DNA from: Xiamenia xianingshaonis
Lineage (GTDB): Bacteria > Actinomycetota > Coriobacteriia > Coriobacteriales > Eggerthellaceae
Assembly: GCF_017945865.1 (NCBI RefSeq)
Contig: NZ_CP072829.1
Coordinates: forward strand, 1 to 64,000
DNA: 64,000 nucleotides
Direction: 5' to 3'
Shown here: positions 42,786 to 51,767 of the stretch, piece by piece
Numbering within the stretch: position 1 is the first letter of the stretch
Layout of the letters: every line of letters starts with the position of its first letter
The notes under the pieces: model-generated
What the model saw: only the letters and a program-made list of their open reading frames with translations
Databases searched by the model: none
What the model was told of the DNA's origin: nothing
Made by a program: the position numbers and the translations under genes

Positions 42786-43072
42786 GAAACCAGGCGCCGC
42801 ATGCGTCGGGCACGCTGCGACCGTTGTACGGTTCGTAAAAAGAAGCAAGTACGGAAAGACAACACACCACGAACCATCACTCCGACGCTGCCAACCCGAC
42901 GATGCCAACCCGACGCTTGGCGGCAGCTCCCGATTCCGCTTCCGCCGGCGCTTCTTCAGCCTGACGCGCCGGCGCAACACGTTCCAACGCAGGTTCAACC
43001 TCTTGGCAGCCCTCGACCGCATCGTTGCCGCTCCCGGCGGCGAAACCATTCGAAAGCGAGCAAAACACCCTC

Positions 43073-45988
43073 ATGATCAGCGCATTTGAGACCTCGGTGC
43101 GGCTGCACCCTCAGAAGACGTGCTTTCTGTACGTCAACGAGGCTGGCGAAGAAGAGGCGTATTCCTATCGCGAAGTGCGCATGATCAGTGCGGCTTTGGC
43201 CCGCATTCTGCGGCGGCGCGGCGTGCGGCAGGGCGATTGCGTGTCGGTTGACCTGGCCAACACGCCGGCGTTCGCGTTCCTGCTGCTGGCGGCGGCGTAC
43301 GGCGGGTTTGTGCTCGTGGCGCTCAACCATCGGCTCACGGCGAGCGAAAAGCTGTCGCGCGTCATGGAGATCGACCGCAGGCACGGCCTGCGCGTGGCGG
43401 CCACCGTTGACGATTCTACCGTAACGGACCTGATCAACAGCGCAATGGCCCACCTTTCCGGCGACGACGTCCCAGCGGTTGTGCTGGAACGTCCGTCGCG
43501 CTCGGTCGTGAAGACCCGGGTCGAGCGGTCCCGCAAAGAACGCGCCCGCACGCTGTTCGGGGGTCGCATCGCCGCCATGGAGGCCCGTCCTCGCAGCACC
43601 CGCGCCAACGTCCGCGCCGCCACTGGCCAAGGCCTGCAGCGCCGCCGCGACGAGACCGCCCGCCAGGACGCCGTCGAAGGCGTCATCCATTTTGCCGAGC
43701 ATGCGGCGTCGGTGTTCGACCGGTCGTCCCGCGCGTTGGTCATGTTCACGTCGGGCACGACGGGCCACCCAAAAGCCGTTGCGCTCACCTGGGAAAACAT
43801 CATCGACGCGGCGCTTGTTTCCAACCGGGTCCTCAACAAGCAGGGCGAGGGCCTGTGGCAGGCGGCCCTTCCGCTGTACCACATTGGCGGCTTTCAGGTG
43901 GTCGTGCGCAGCATCCTCAACGGCTCGCCGTTCGCGCTCTACCACAGCTTCGACGCGAAGCAGCTGATCGCGCACGGGAAACGCATCGGCGCCACCCATG
44001 TGTCGGTCGTCGACAAAATGCTGCAGGACCTGCTGGCCCACGGGTCGCGCGAAACGCTTGCCCGCTACGAATGCATGCTGCTCGGCGGCGGCCCGCTGAA
44101 TCCGTCGACGCTTGCGCGGGCCTGTGCGAGCGGCGTGCGCGTGTATGCCAGCTACGGCATGACCGAGACGTCGTCGCAGATAGCGTGCGCCCTGGTCACG
44201 CCGTCGTTTCAGGGAGGCCTGCACCTGCTGGAAGGCTACGAGGCGCAGATCGTCGACCCCGACGCGCAGGGTGTGGGCCGTTTGGCCGTCAAGGGTCCCG
44301 GCATCTTCAACGGCTACTTGAACGCCCGTGCGGCCTTCACGGTGGACGGGTTTTTCCTCACGGGCGACTCGGCCGCGCTGCTCGGCGGCCGGCTGTACGT
44401 GAAGGAGCGCACCGAGGACATGTTCGTGTCGGGCGGCGAGAACGTCTACCCGGCCGAAATCTGCCAGCGGCTGCTGCAAATCCCGTCGGTCAGCGACGCG
44501 TACGTGTTCGGTGCCCACGACGCCAGGTGGGGCCGCCGCCCCATCGCGTTCGTGGAGCGCGACCGCCGCGTCGCGACCGCCGCCGGGGCTCAAGCATCGG
44601 GCCAGCAAGCCCTGCCGCCGACGAATCATCTGGTCAAGCTCGGCATCGAAGAGCAGCTGCAGGCGCGGCTTTCCAAGCTCTACCAGCCCAAGCACGTGTT
44701 CGTGGTCGATCAGTTTCCCCGCAGCGGCATCGGAAAAGTAAACCGCGGCTTACTTCAGGAGAGCTACCAGCAGCGCATCCAGGTGGAAAAGGTGATGCTG
44801 TACCGCATCAGCATGCCGTTCAAAAAGCCGTTCCACACGCCGAAAGAAACGCTGCGGCACCGCGAGGTGATCATCGTCGAAGTGACCGACTACGCAGGCC
44901 GCACGGGGCTGGGCGAGTGCTCGACGTTCACGACCGACTGGTATCTGCCCGAAATCCTCGACGACGACGAGCGCGTGTTGCGCGAGCGTTTGGCGCCGGT
45001 GGTGCTCGAAACGCCGATGCTGCACCCGACCGACGCAGAAGGCGTGTTTGCGAGCTACCCCGAACTCGAGGACTTCCCGTTTGCGCGGGCAGCCATTGAG
45101 CAGGCGTTATGGGACTTGTACGGCAAGATCGTGCAGAAGCCGCTGTGGCAGCTGATCGGCGGGGAGGCCCAAGGGCTGACAAAGCCGCCGACGCCTGCGC
45201 AGCTTCCGGCCGACCAGACGGCGCCGGAGACCATTCTCGCTCCGGCGGGCGTCGTCTTGGGCGTCGGGCCGGTGGGCGAGACGGTCGCCCTGGCGCGCCA
45301 GTGCGTGGAGGCGGGCTATTCGCGGCTGAAGCTGAAAGTGGTGCCGGGTTCGGCCTTCGCGTGCGCCTCCGCCGTGAGGGAGGCGTTTCCGCAGATCATG
45401 CTTTCGGTTGACGCAAACCAGAGCTTCACGTTCCGCTCGATGGACGAACTGGTGGGGCTCGACTCGCTGCGGCTTTCCTGGATCGAGGAGCCGCTGGCAC
45501 TCGATGACCCCAGCGCCCCGCCGTCGACGGACATCTTCGCGCGGCTGTCGAAGCTGCAAAGCGCCATGAAAACGCCCATCTGCGTCGACGAGTCCATCGA
45601 GTACCCGCGCGACCTGGCCCGCGCGCTCAGGTATCCGAACCTGACGTGCTTCGCCGTGAAGCTGTCGAAGTTCGGCGGCGTGGAGCCGACCATCGAGTTC
45701 ATGCGGCTGGCGAAGGCTCGCGGCATGAAGGTGTGGATGAGCGGCATGTACGAGACCGGCATCGGGCGGCGGTTCAGCGCGGCGTTCGAGTCGGTGGCGG
45801 CGGTGTCGATGCCTGGTGACGTCGGGGCCACGTCGCGCTACTTCGCGACCGACATCACGAACCCCCCGTACGAGACGGTGCAGGGCTCCATCCCCCTGAA
45901 CACGGCCGGCCATCCCTACGGAATCGGCTGTGAGCTGGACCGTCAGGCCCTGCAGTCAGTCCTGATCAGTCGCACTGCCATCGGGTAG
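43073..45988 (+). CDS. menE-menC: Fused o-succinylbenzoate-CoA ligase / o-succinylbenzoate synthase (MenE-MenC)
   Basis: One 971-residue frame encodes two menaquinone enzymes. Residues about 1-575 are an acyl-CoA ligase: MFTSGTTGHPKAVALTWEN, YASYGMTETSSQ, LTGDSAALLGGRLYVKERTED and the catalytic-Lys region PRSGIGKVNRG. From about 585 an enolase-superfamily MenC follows: LKLK (catalytic Lys pair), metal ligands in SVDANQSF, WIEEPL and CVDESI, and the opposite Lys in FAVKLSKFGG. All key residues of both halves are present, with no intervening stop. An Arg-rich insertion (about 140-200) interrupts the ligase N-terminal half. Ribosome binding site cgaaagcgag is moderate; a GTG upstream would add 16 residues. 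Confidence 0.93.
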   Translation: MISAFETSVRLHPQKTCFLYVNEAGEEEAYSYREVRMISAALARILRRRGVRQGDCVSVDLANTPAFAFLLLAAAYGGFVLVALNHRLTASEKLSRVMEIDRRHGLRVAATVDDSTVTDLINSAMAHLSGDDVPAVVLERPSRSVVKTRVERSRKERARTLFGGRIAAMEARPRSTRANVRAATGQGLQRRRDETARQDAVEGVIHFAEHAASVFDRSSRALVMFTSGTTGHPKAVALTWENIIDAALVSNRVLNKQGEGLWQAALPLYHIGGFQVVVRSILNGSPFALYHSFDAKQLIAHGKRIGATHVSVVDKMLQDLLAHGSRETLARYECMLLGGGPLNPSTLARACASGVRVYASYGMTETSSQIACALVTPSFQGGLHLLEGYEAQIVDPDAQGVGRLAVKGPGIFNGYLNARAAFTVDGFFLTGDSAALLGGRLYVKERTEDMFVSGGENVYPAEICQRLLQIPSVSDAYVFGAHDARWGRRPIAFVERDRRVATAAGAQASGQQALPPTNHLVKLGIEEQLQARLSKLYQPKHVFVVDQFPRSGIGKVNRGLLQESYQQRIQVEKVMLYRISMPFKKPFHTPKETLRHREVIIVEVTDYAGRTGLGECSTFTTDWYLPEILDDDERVLRERLAPVVLETPMLHPTDAEGVFASYPELEDFPFARAAIEQALWDLYGKIVQKPLWQLIGGEAQGLTKPPTPAQLPADQTAPETILAPAGVVLGVGPVGETVALARQCVEAGYSRLKLKVVPGSAFACASAVREAFPQIMLSVDANQSFTFRSMDELVGLDSLRLSWIEEPLALDDPSAPPSTDIFARLSKLQSAMKTPICVDESIEYPRDLARALRYPNLTCFAVKLSKFGGVEPTIEFMRLAKARGMKVWMSGMYETGIGRRFSAAFESVAAVSMPGDVGATSRYFATDITNPPYETVQGSIPLNTAGHPYGIGCELDRQALQSVLISRTAIG

Positions 45989-46103
45989 GGCTTGGTTTTG
46001 CCCGCGTGCGGCGGGCAGGGTTCGGCCTTGCCTGCGCGGCGGGTCGAGTTCGGCTTCGCTGGCGCACGGCGGGCGCTTGCAGGGCGGTGCGTCGACGATT
46101 TCA

Positions 46104-46358
46104 TATGAAGAAATTGTGTGTTGGAGATTTTAGGGCTCGATATTCCGACTTGCCGCATCATTCTGGCGAAAAAGGCGTGCAAATGAGGCGGAAAAGGGCC
46201 GAAAAACGCGAAAAACGGGCCGCCTGGAGTGCGGAAGCGTCTCAAACTACGGTATATATGCGGTAGAAAGCCAGTCGCTCGGCCGACGACGGACCCAAAA
46301 AGATGCAACAAGCTGCCAATATCGTGCTAAAAATCTCCAGTACACAAATTCTACACAT
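46104..46358. repeat. Terminal-inverted-repeat element, copy C
   Basis: 255 bp between menE-menC and the antiporter gene. Left TATGAAGAAATTGTGTGTTG then GAGATTTT; right AAAATCTCCAGTACACAAAT then TCTACACAT. Inner GCATCATT (46155) and GATGC (ends 46306) are 51 and 52 bases from the ends. CTACGGTATATATGCGG is in the core, as in copy B. Nothing else is seen in 45989-46498 except a TAAGAT -10-like box at 46459. Confidence 0.88.
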
Positions 46359-46498
46359 CACACGCCCCACTCCTTCCGCCGACTGCCGCCGACCGCACCT
46401 GTTTGTAACGGGATGAAAAAAACGGGGCCTGTCCTGCGGGGGGTTTGCATGATTACGGTAAGATATGCAGAATTGCACAAAGGAGAAACGAGGTAATC

Positions 46499-48028
46499 AT
46501 GAGATCTTCAGGCTCGTCAGGCGTTACAAAAGTGACCGGCCTGTCAACCACCCCTGGCGGAGAACCGGGCCTTCCTGGCATCGATGCGAACGCCGGACAC
46601 GGCAATCTGGGCCTGTTTCGCCTGGTCACGACAGTTATCACGCTCATCATCGGCGCGGGCGTGTTTTCGCTCTCCGGCGACCAGGCTGCCGGCGGCGCAA
46701 GCGGCTGGGCCATTATCACGGCGTGGAGCATTTCGGCCATCGGCGTGTTGTGCCTGGTGCTGTGCTTTTTCGCCCTGTCGCGTGTGAAGCCGAATCTCAA
46801 AGGCGGTATTTACAGTTATGCAAGTACCGGCTTCGGTGATTTTCTGGGCTTCAACAGCGCCTGGGGCTACTGGATCTCGGCCCTGCTCTGCACGGTCAGC
46901 TTCTCGGCCCTGCTGTTCAGCGCGATGTCGTACTTCTTCCCGGTGTTCGGCGCCGGCAACAACCTGGCGTCCGTCATCGGAGCGAGCGTCATCTTGTGGT
47001 TCTACATCTTCTTGGTGTCGCGCGGCATCAAGGAGGTGACCGGCATAAACGCTGTCATCACCATTTCGAAGATCGTGCCCATCTTCGTGGCCATCATGTC
47101 CATCATCTTTTTGGCGAAGTTCGATCCGGCCATCTTCATGGAGAACCTCTCTCACGGCGCCGACCCCAGCCTGTCGTTCTTTGACCAGGTCAGCAGCACG
47201 ATGATGGTGACCATCTGGGTGTTCGTCGGCATCGAGGGTGCCGTGGCCATTTCGGGCCGCGCCAAGAAGGACTCCGACGTCGGCAAGGCGACCATTATCG
47301 CGTTCGCGTGTGTGCTGACCATCTACCTGCTGGTTTCCATGCTTTCGATGGGCGTCATGCCGCTGTCGCAGCTGGCCGAGCTGTCCAACCCGCCGCTGGC
47401 CGGCGTCATGGAGTACGCGGTCGGCGAGTGGGGCGCCATCCTTATCAACTTCGGCGTCATCTTGTCGCTCATCGGCGCCATGCTCGGCTACACCGTGCTG
47501 TGGAGCGAGTCGCCGTACGAGGCGGCTTCGCAAGGCGTGTTCATCAAGGAGTTCGAGAAAACCAACGACAAGGGCGCTCCGGTCGTCACGCTGGTCGCAA
47601 GCGGCGTGGTCATCGAGATCTTCCTGATCACCATGTTGTTCGGCGAGCAGACCTACCAGTTCTTCTATACGCTGTCCGCCGGCATGATCCTGCTGCCGTA
47701 TCTGCTGTCGGCCGCCTATTTTGCGAAGATCACGTTTACCGAGCCGCAGGCGTTCAAGGGGCGTCTGGGCGGGTCGATCGTGGCATGGCGCATCTTCGGC
47801 ATCTTCGGCGTCGTGTATTCGTTCTTCCTGGCGTGGGCGTCGGGTGCTGTCGGGCTGACTATTATGTCGCTTCTGTATTTGCCGGGCATCTTCGTGTACA
47901 TCAGGGGCAAGAAGGAACGCAACCAGCCCTATCTGGCAACCATGGTGGACAAGGTGGTCGTGGGGATCATCGTCGTTGCGTCCGTCGTGTCGCTCGTGTT
48001 GATCGTGACGGGCGTCGTCACGTTCTAG
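46499..48028 (+). CDS. Amino-acid antiporter of the APC superfamily (arginine/ornithine type)
   Basis: A 509-residue cytoplasmic membrane protein with twelve hydrophobic helices. The first core helix LVTTVITLIIGAGVFSLSGDQAAGGASGWAIITAW and KPNLKGGIYSYASTGFGDFLGF match the basic amino-acid/polyamine antiporter (APA) group that includes ArcD; IWVFVGIEGAVAISGRAKKDSDVGKAT is also characteristic. Arginine/ornithine exchange is the best guess, in keeping with arginine deiminase metabolism known in Eggerthellaceae, but no arc genes lie nearby. ATG 46499 follows aaggagaaacgagg. Confidence 0.88.
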   Translation: MRSSGSSGVTKVTGLSTTPGGEPGLPGIDANAGHGNLGLFRLVTTVITLIIGAGVFSLSGDQAAGGASGWAIITAWSISAIGVLCLVLCFFALSRVKPNLKGGIYSYASTGFGDFLGFNSAWGYWISALLCTVSFSALLFSAMSYFFPVFGAGNNLASVIGASVILWFYIFLVSRGIKEVTGINAVITISKIVPIFVAIMSIIFLAKFDPAIFMENLSHGADPSLSFFDQVSSTMMVTIWVFVGIEGAVAISGRAKKDSDVGKATIIAFACVLTIYLLVSMLSMGVMPLSQLAELSNPPLAGVMEYAVGEWGAILINFGVILSLIGAMLGYTVLWSESPYEAASQGVFIKEFEKTNDKGAPVVTLVASGVVIEIFLITMLFGEQTYQFFYTLSAGMILLPYLLSAAYFAKITFTEPQAFKGRLGGSIVAWRIFGIFGVVYSFFLAWASGAVGLTIMSLLYLPGIFVYIRGKKERNQPYLATMVDKVVVGIIVVASVVSLVLIVTGVVTF

Positions 48029-48036
48029 CAGGTGGC

Positions 48037-48081
48037 GGGCCGGGTGGCGATGCTGGCCGTGCCAGCGCTGCCGCCCGGCCC
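48037..48081. terminator. Large GC-rich hairpin between convergent genes
   Basis: GGGCCGGG (48037-48044) pairs with CCCGGCCC (48074-48081), with an inner GCTGGC/GCCAGC hairpin. No U-tract follows, so termination by this hairpin alone is uncertain. Confidence 0.5.
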
Positions 48082-48208
48082 GCATGCTTGCCAGTGTGCT
48101 GGCGGGGCCGGTAGGCATGCCAGACCGGCGTGCCGGCGCTTCCGGGCTGGCTCCGTTGGGCGCTCTGCGACGTCGGCGGGCTGACCGTCCGGTCCGCATG
48201 TCGGCGAG

Positions 48209-49015
48209 TTAGCCGACCGACACCCCGATGAAGCGCTCGGCGTTGTGCCACAGAATGTTCTCCAGCTCGTCGTCGGTGAAGCCGGCGTGTGCGATGGTGG
48301 CGTATTCGTCGGCCGGGTCCCACATGGGATAATCGCTGCCGAACATGACGCGGTCGGTGCCCCACAGGCGGGCCAGTTCGCGCATGCGTCGCGCCCCCAG
48401 CATGAACGACGAGCTCGACGTGTCGATGAACAGGTTGTCGTTGCGCGCCGCTTCGTCGTGCAGCACGTCGTAGCCCACCTCGAACCGCGACCAGCTGCCG
48501 TAGTGCGCCGCGTCTACGCGCAGGTTGGGGAAGGCGCGCAGCACTTTTTTCAGCCGCACGGGGTTGGAGTGGTCGTAGCGGTAGTCGCCCGTGTGGATGA
48601 CGATGGGAAGCCGCCCTTCGATAATCTCGTAAAACGCCATGAGCCGCGGGTCGTCCAGGTCGACGTGCTGGCTGTCGGGGTGGATTTTCGCGCCCTTCAG
48701 GCCGAGGTCGATGGCGCGCTGCACCTCGCGCTCAGGATCTTCGTAGTCCTGGTGCATGGTCATGAACCCGATGAATTCGGGGTGGTCGGAGCAGGCCTGC
48801 GCGATGAACGTGTTGATCGATTCGACGGCTCGGGGCGACGTGGCGACCGAATGCACGAGAAAATGCGTGATGGGAGCCGTTTTCTGGCATGACAGCAAAT
48901 GTTCGATCGTGCCCTCCCCGTACATTCCGACCGAGTAGAAGTCGCAAACGGCTTCGACGGCGCGGTGGGCGATCTTTTCCGGATAAATATGAGCGTGGGC
49001 ATCAACAATTGCCAT
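48209..49015 (-). CDS. Amidohydrolase-2 family metal-dependent hydrolase
   Basis: TIM-barrel hydrolase or decarboxylase-like enzyme of 268 residues. The metal motifs are in place: N-terminal DAHAHIYP (HxH), GAKIHPDSQHVD, IVIHTGDYRYDH, AAHYGSW and the last metal Asp in MFGSDYPMWDP. The substrate is unknown; the family includes acid decarboxylases and lactonases. An agaaggag ribosome binding site precedes the ATG. It is convergent with the antiporter and divergent from the HD-GYP gene. Confidence 0.9.
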   Translation of the reverse strand: MAIVDAHAHIYPEKIAHRAVEAVCDFYSVGMYGEGTIEHLLSCQKTAPITHFLVHSVATSPRAVESINTFIAQACSDHPEFIGFMTMHQDYEDPEREVQRAIDLGLKGAKIHPDSQHVDLDDPRLMAFYEIIEGRLPIVIHTGDYRYDHSNPVRLKKVLRAFPNLRVDAAHYGSWSRFEVGYDVLHDEAARNDNLFIDTSSSSFMLGARRMRELARLWGTDRVMFGSDYPMWDPADEYATIAHAGFTDDELENILWHNAERFIGVSVG

Positions 49016-49501
49016 GGGAACGGACTCCTTCTGTCTGCGTACTGACGTATCATAGCGCTGCTTTCGCCGAATTTCCCCAGCAAATGGGCAGTGGCGGGGA
49101 ATGCGTGCGCCCGCACGCGGGCGCGAGCGGGCGCTCCGGGAGGCAGGCGCGTCGGACCGTGAGCGCCCTTGGGGAAGGCAGGCGTTTCGGGAGGCAAGCC
49201 GCCCGCGGTGCGGCCTCTTCCGGGCTTCTGCCCGCCGCCCGCGCCGCCGTTCCTTTTCGCCGCGATAAACATTACAGAACGACGATGCTATTCCTCGCCT
49301 TTCTCAAGGAGAGGCGTATAATGACTGGCACATCTTTGGCGATTGGATATACAATATCGGATCGATCTCATCATCTATGAGACGAAAAACGGCCTGGCTG
49401 AGGAAGCCGGGTCCGTGTTGTGAGACGTTTTGCGAGTGCGGGCGCGTTCGAAGATGGGAGGAACGAAACGCGGCGCACGTCGCCTAGAGGAGGAACGGGT
49501 C
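49016..49501. other. Divergent promoter region, amidohydrolase / HD-GYP
   Basis: No gene seen. The left part (49090-49260) is GC-rich with repeated GGGAGGCA(G/A)GC phrases. The right part is AT-rich: TATAAT at 49317-49322 is the best -10 for the HD-GYP gene, leaving a leader of roughly 170 bases. The leader has an imperfect hairpin (CGG.CTGGCT...AGCCGGG.CCG, about 49391-49414). It does not match the c-di-GMP riboswitch core as far as I can see. Confidence 0.45.
49317..49322 (+). promoter_or_regulatory. -10 element of the HD-GYP gene
   Basis: A perfect TATAAT after GGAGAGGCG; no convincing -35. Confidence 0.4.
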
Positions 49502-51058
49502 GTGACAAGCAGCAAAACGAAGAAGCCGACGATCCTGATTGCAGACGACGCGCTCATGAACCGGGTCATGTTGAAGGACATGCTCGGCGACGGCTATGAC
49601 GTGATCGAGGTGTCGGACGGCGAGCAGGCGATTGCGGCGGTGCAGCGCTACGGCACTGCCATCTCGCTCATCCTGCTCGACATCGTCATGCCTCGCATGG
49701 ACGGTTTCGACGTTTTGGCCGTCCTGAACAAGCGCGGCTGGATCTACGAGATTCCCGTCATCATGGTCACGTCGGAAGAATCGCCCGTCTACGTTGACCG
49801 CGCCTTTGCGCTGGGCGTCACCGACTTCTTGACGCGGCCTTACAACGAAGCCGTCGTCCGCCAGCGCGTTCACAACACGCTCGTGCTGGATGCGAAGCAC
49901 AAGATGCTGACCGAAGCCGTGTCGAACGAGATCTACAAGCGCGAGAAGAACACGAACCTTTTGGTGGGCATCCTCAGCCATATCGTCGAATTCCGCAACG
50001 GCGAAAGCGGCCTGCACGTGCTGCACGTCAACACCATGACCGAGCTTTTGCTCAACCAGGTGGTCTCCATGACGGACAAGTACAATCTGTCGTCCGAGGA
50101 CATCGAGCTCATCACGACGGCGTCGAGCTTGCACGACATCGGCAAGATCGCCATCGACGACGCCGTTCTCAACAAGCCGGGGCGCCTGACCGCCGAGGAA
50201 TTCGAGCACATGAAGCAGCACACGGTCATCGGCGCGCAGATGCTCGACGAGCTGCCCTACGACCGCCGCAACAACCCGCTGATCGACCGCGCCTACGAGA
50301 TTTGCCGCTGGCACCACGAGCGCTTCGACGGACGAGGCTATCCCGACGGCTTGAAAGGCGACGAGATTCCCATATCGGCCCAGGTCGTCGCGTTGGCAGA
50401 CGTGTACGACGCCCTCACGAGCGAGCGCGTGTACAAAGAGGCGTTCTCGCACGAGAAGTCCATCGACATGATCCTCAACGGGGAATGCGGCGTGTTCAAC
50501 CCGCTGCTGCTCGAATGCTTGGAGCAGGCCTCCGAGGGCATCCGCAAGCTGTTGTCCATCACGTCGTTCGGCGACCGCACTGGCGACGGCATTCGCGACG
50601 CCATCGACAACACCATCGGGCTTGACGAGGGCATTTCCCTTCGCAAGTCGCAGGAATTGCTCAACTTCGAGCGCATGAAGTACCAGTTTTTCGCGGCGAA
50701 ATCCAACGAGCTGCAGTTCGAGTATCTGGCTGACACCGACATGGTCACCATCGACGACTGGAGCGAAAAAGGCCTGAACCTGCCTCCGGCCGTGCAAAAC
50801 CCCCTGGAGAACGAGTGGTTGAACGCGGTCTTTGGCGAAGGGCGCCTGAAGTCCCTCTGTGAGCGGATGCGGGCAACCACGCCCGAAGCGCCCGTTGTCG
50901 AAGAGGATTTCACGGTCGAGGTGGAAGGCGAGCCGCGCTGGTTCCACATTGCGGCGCGGGCTCTTTGGACCGAAGACGACCAGCCCCAGTTCGCGGGGGT
51001 CTTTGGCAAGCTGGCCGACGTGCACGAGCACCACCAGGCGCTGAAGGGCTTGGCATAA
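49502..51058 (+). CDS. Response regulator with HD-GYP c-di-GMP phosphodiesterase domain
   Basis: Predicted to degrade c-di-GMP. The receiver domain (about 8-125) has the phospho-acceptor in LILLDIVMPRMDG, Thr in IMVTSEES and Lys replaced by Arg in LTRPYNEA at the usual Lys site. The HD-GYP domain (about 150-345) is intact: SLHDIGKIAIDD, HERFDGRGYPDGLKGDEIP and LADVYDALTSERVYK. A C-terminal domain of about 140 residues is PAS-like (EPRWFHIAARALWTEDDQP). GTG 49502 with gaggaggaac is the best start; an upstream ATG would add 24 residues. Length 518. Confidence 0.93.
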   Translation: MTSSKTKKPTILIADDALMNRVMLKDMLGDGYDVIEVSDGEQAIAAVQRYGTAISLILLDIVMPRMDGFDVLAVLNKRGWIYEIPVIMVTSEESPVYVDRAFALGVTDFLTRPYNEAVVRQRVHNTLVLDAKHKMLTEAVSNEIYKREKNTNLLVGILSHIVEFRNGESGLHVLHVNTMTELLLNQVVSMTDKYNLSSEDIELITTASSLHDIGKIAIDDAVLNKPGRLTAEEFEHMKQHTVIGAQMLDELPYDRRNNPLIDRAYEICRWHHERFDGRGYPDGLKGDEIPISAQVVALADVYDALTSERVYKEAFSHEKSIDMILNGECGVFNPLLLECLEQASEGIRKLLSITSFGDRTGDGIRDAIDNTIGLDEGISLRKSQELLNFERMKYQFFAAKSNELQFEYLADTDMVTIDDWSEKGLNLPPAVQNPLENEWLNAVFGEGRLKSLCERMRATTPEAPVVEEDFTVEVEGEPRWFHIAARALWTEDDQPQFAGVFGKLADVHEHHQALKGLA

Positions 51059-51256
51059 GGGGCCTGAGGTAGGTCCGGCGGCAGACAGCAGGCGTTGGCG
51101 GTTGGCCGCGGCTGGCAGCAGGTCGGTGGGGCAGCAGATTGGCAGGCCCGCAGCGGCAGGACGTGGGCGCGGCAGTAGATGCGGCAGTAAAACGTACGGT
51201 GAGTGGTAGGTTCGGCGGGTTTGCTGGCTGGCGAGCGGGTGGAGTGGCCTTCGAAA
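51059..51256. other. G-rich low-complexity tail after the HD-GYP gene
   Basis: Imperfect repeats of GGCAG, GGCAGCAGGT and GCGGCAGTA on the sense strand; no gene. It runs straight into the terminal-inverted-repeat element copy D. Confidence 0.45.
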
Positions 51257-51499
51257 TGTGAAAAACTTGTGTATTGGAGATTTCTAGGCCTTAGATACCG
51301 GGTTCACGCATCATTTTCGCGGATTTCGCTCGTTTTTGGGGTGCATATATGCCGAAATCAGCCTCTTGAGAACCTTTTTTTGTTAGAAATTCGGTATATA
51401 TACAGAAAATAGAGGTCGCTGAAAGCACCCTTTTCGGCAAAATGATGCGAGAGTCGTGTTTTTGGCGCTCTAAAATCTCCAATACACAAGTTTTTCACA
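51257..51499. repeat. Terminal-inverted-repeat element, copy D (best preserved)
   Basis: 243 bp. The terminal repeats match perfectly over 27 bp: TGTGAAAAACTTGTGTATTG plus GAGATTT on the left, and the exact complement ending at 51499. The inner GCATCATTTTCGC starts at 51308 (51 bp in) and its partner AAAATGATGC ends at 51448 (51 bp from the right). The core has TCGGTATATATACAG. Confidence 0.93.
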
Positions 51500-51529
51500 A
51501 AAGGAGAGACCCCCATCGGGGGTCTCTCC
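51497..51529 (-). terminator. Terminator of the usp transcript
   Basis: Minus strand GGAGAGACCCCC, loop GAT, GGGGGTCTCTCC, followed by TTTTG. The T-run is the first bases of element copy D, so the element abuts or supplies the terminator. About 240 bases of C/T-rich tail (51530-51767, plus strand) separate it from the usp stop. Confidence 0.85.
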
Positions 51530-51767
51530 TCAACAGATTGGAGCGGGACGCAAATTCGCGGCTTTTGGCATGCTTTGGCGTGGCTTTCGCCTGCTCGGTC
51601 GCAGTTCGGAGGCTTCGGCATGCTGTCGGTCGTGGCGTTTTCGGCTTTCGGCCGACCAGCTGCGGCGTTGCTGCCTTATTCGGTCTCTGTCGCCTCCGCC
51701 AGTTCTGCCGCTTTGCGGCTTCATGGCCTTGTCGGCCACCGCCGTTTGCCGCTCTGCCGCCGCTCGG

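Noticed and set aside
46544-48199. 551-residue minus-strand frame opposite the antiporter
   Set aside because: His/Arg/Asp-rich shadow of a membrane protein gene.
49380-49430. c-di-GMP riboswitch in the HD-GYP leader
   Set aside because: There is a hairpin with GCCGGGT, but the conserved GEMM core and tetraloop receptor are not recognisable.
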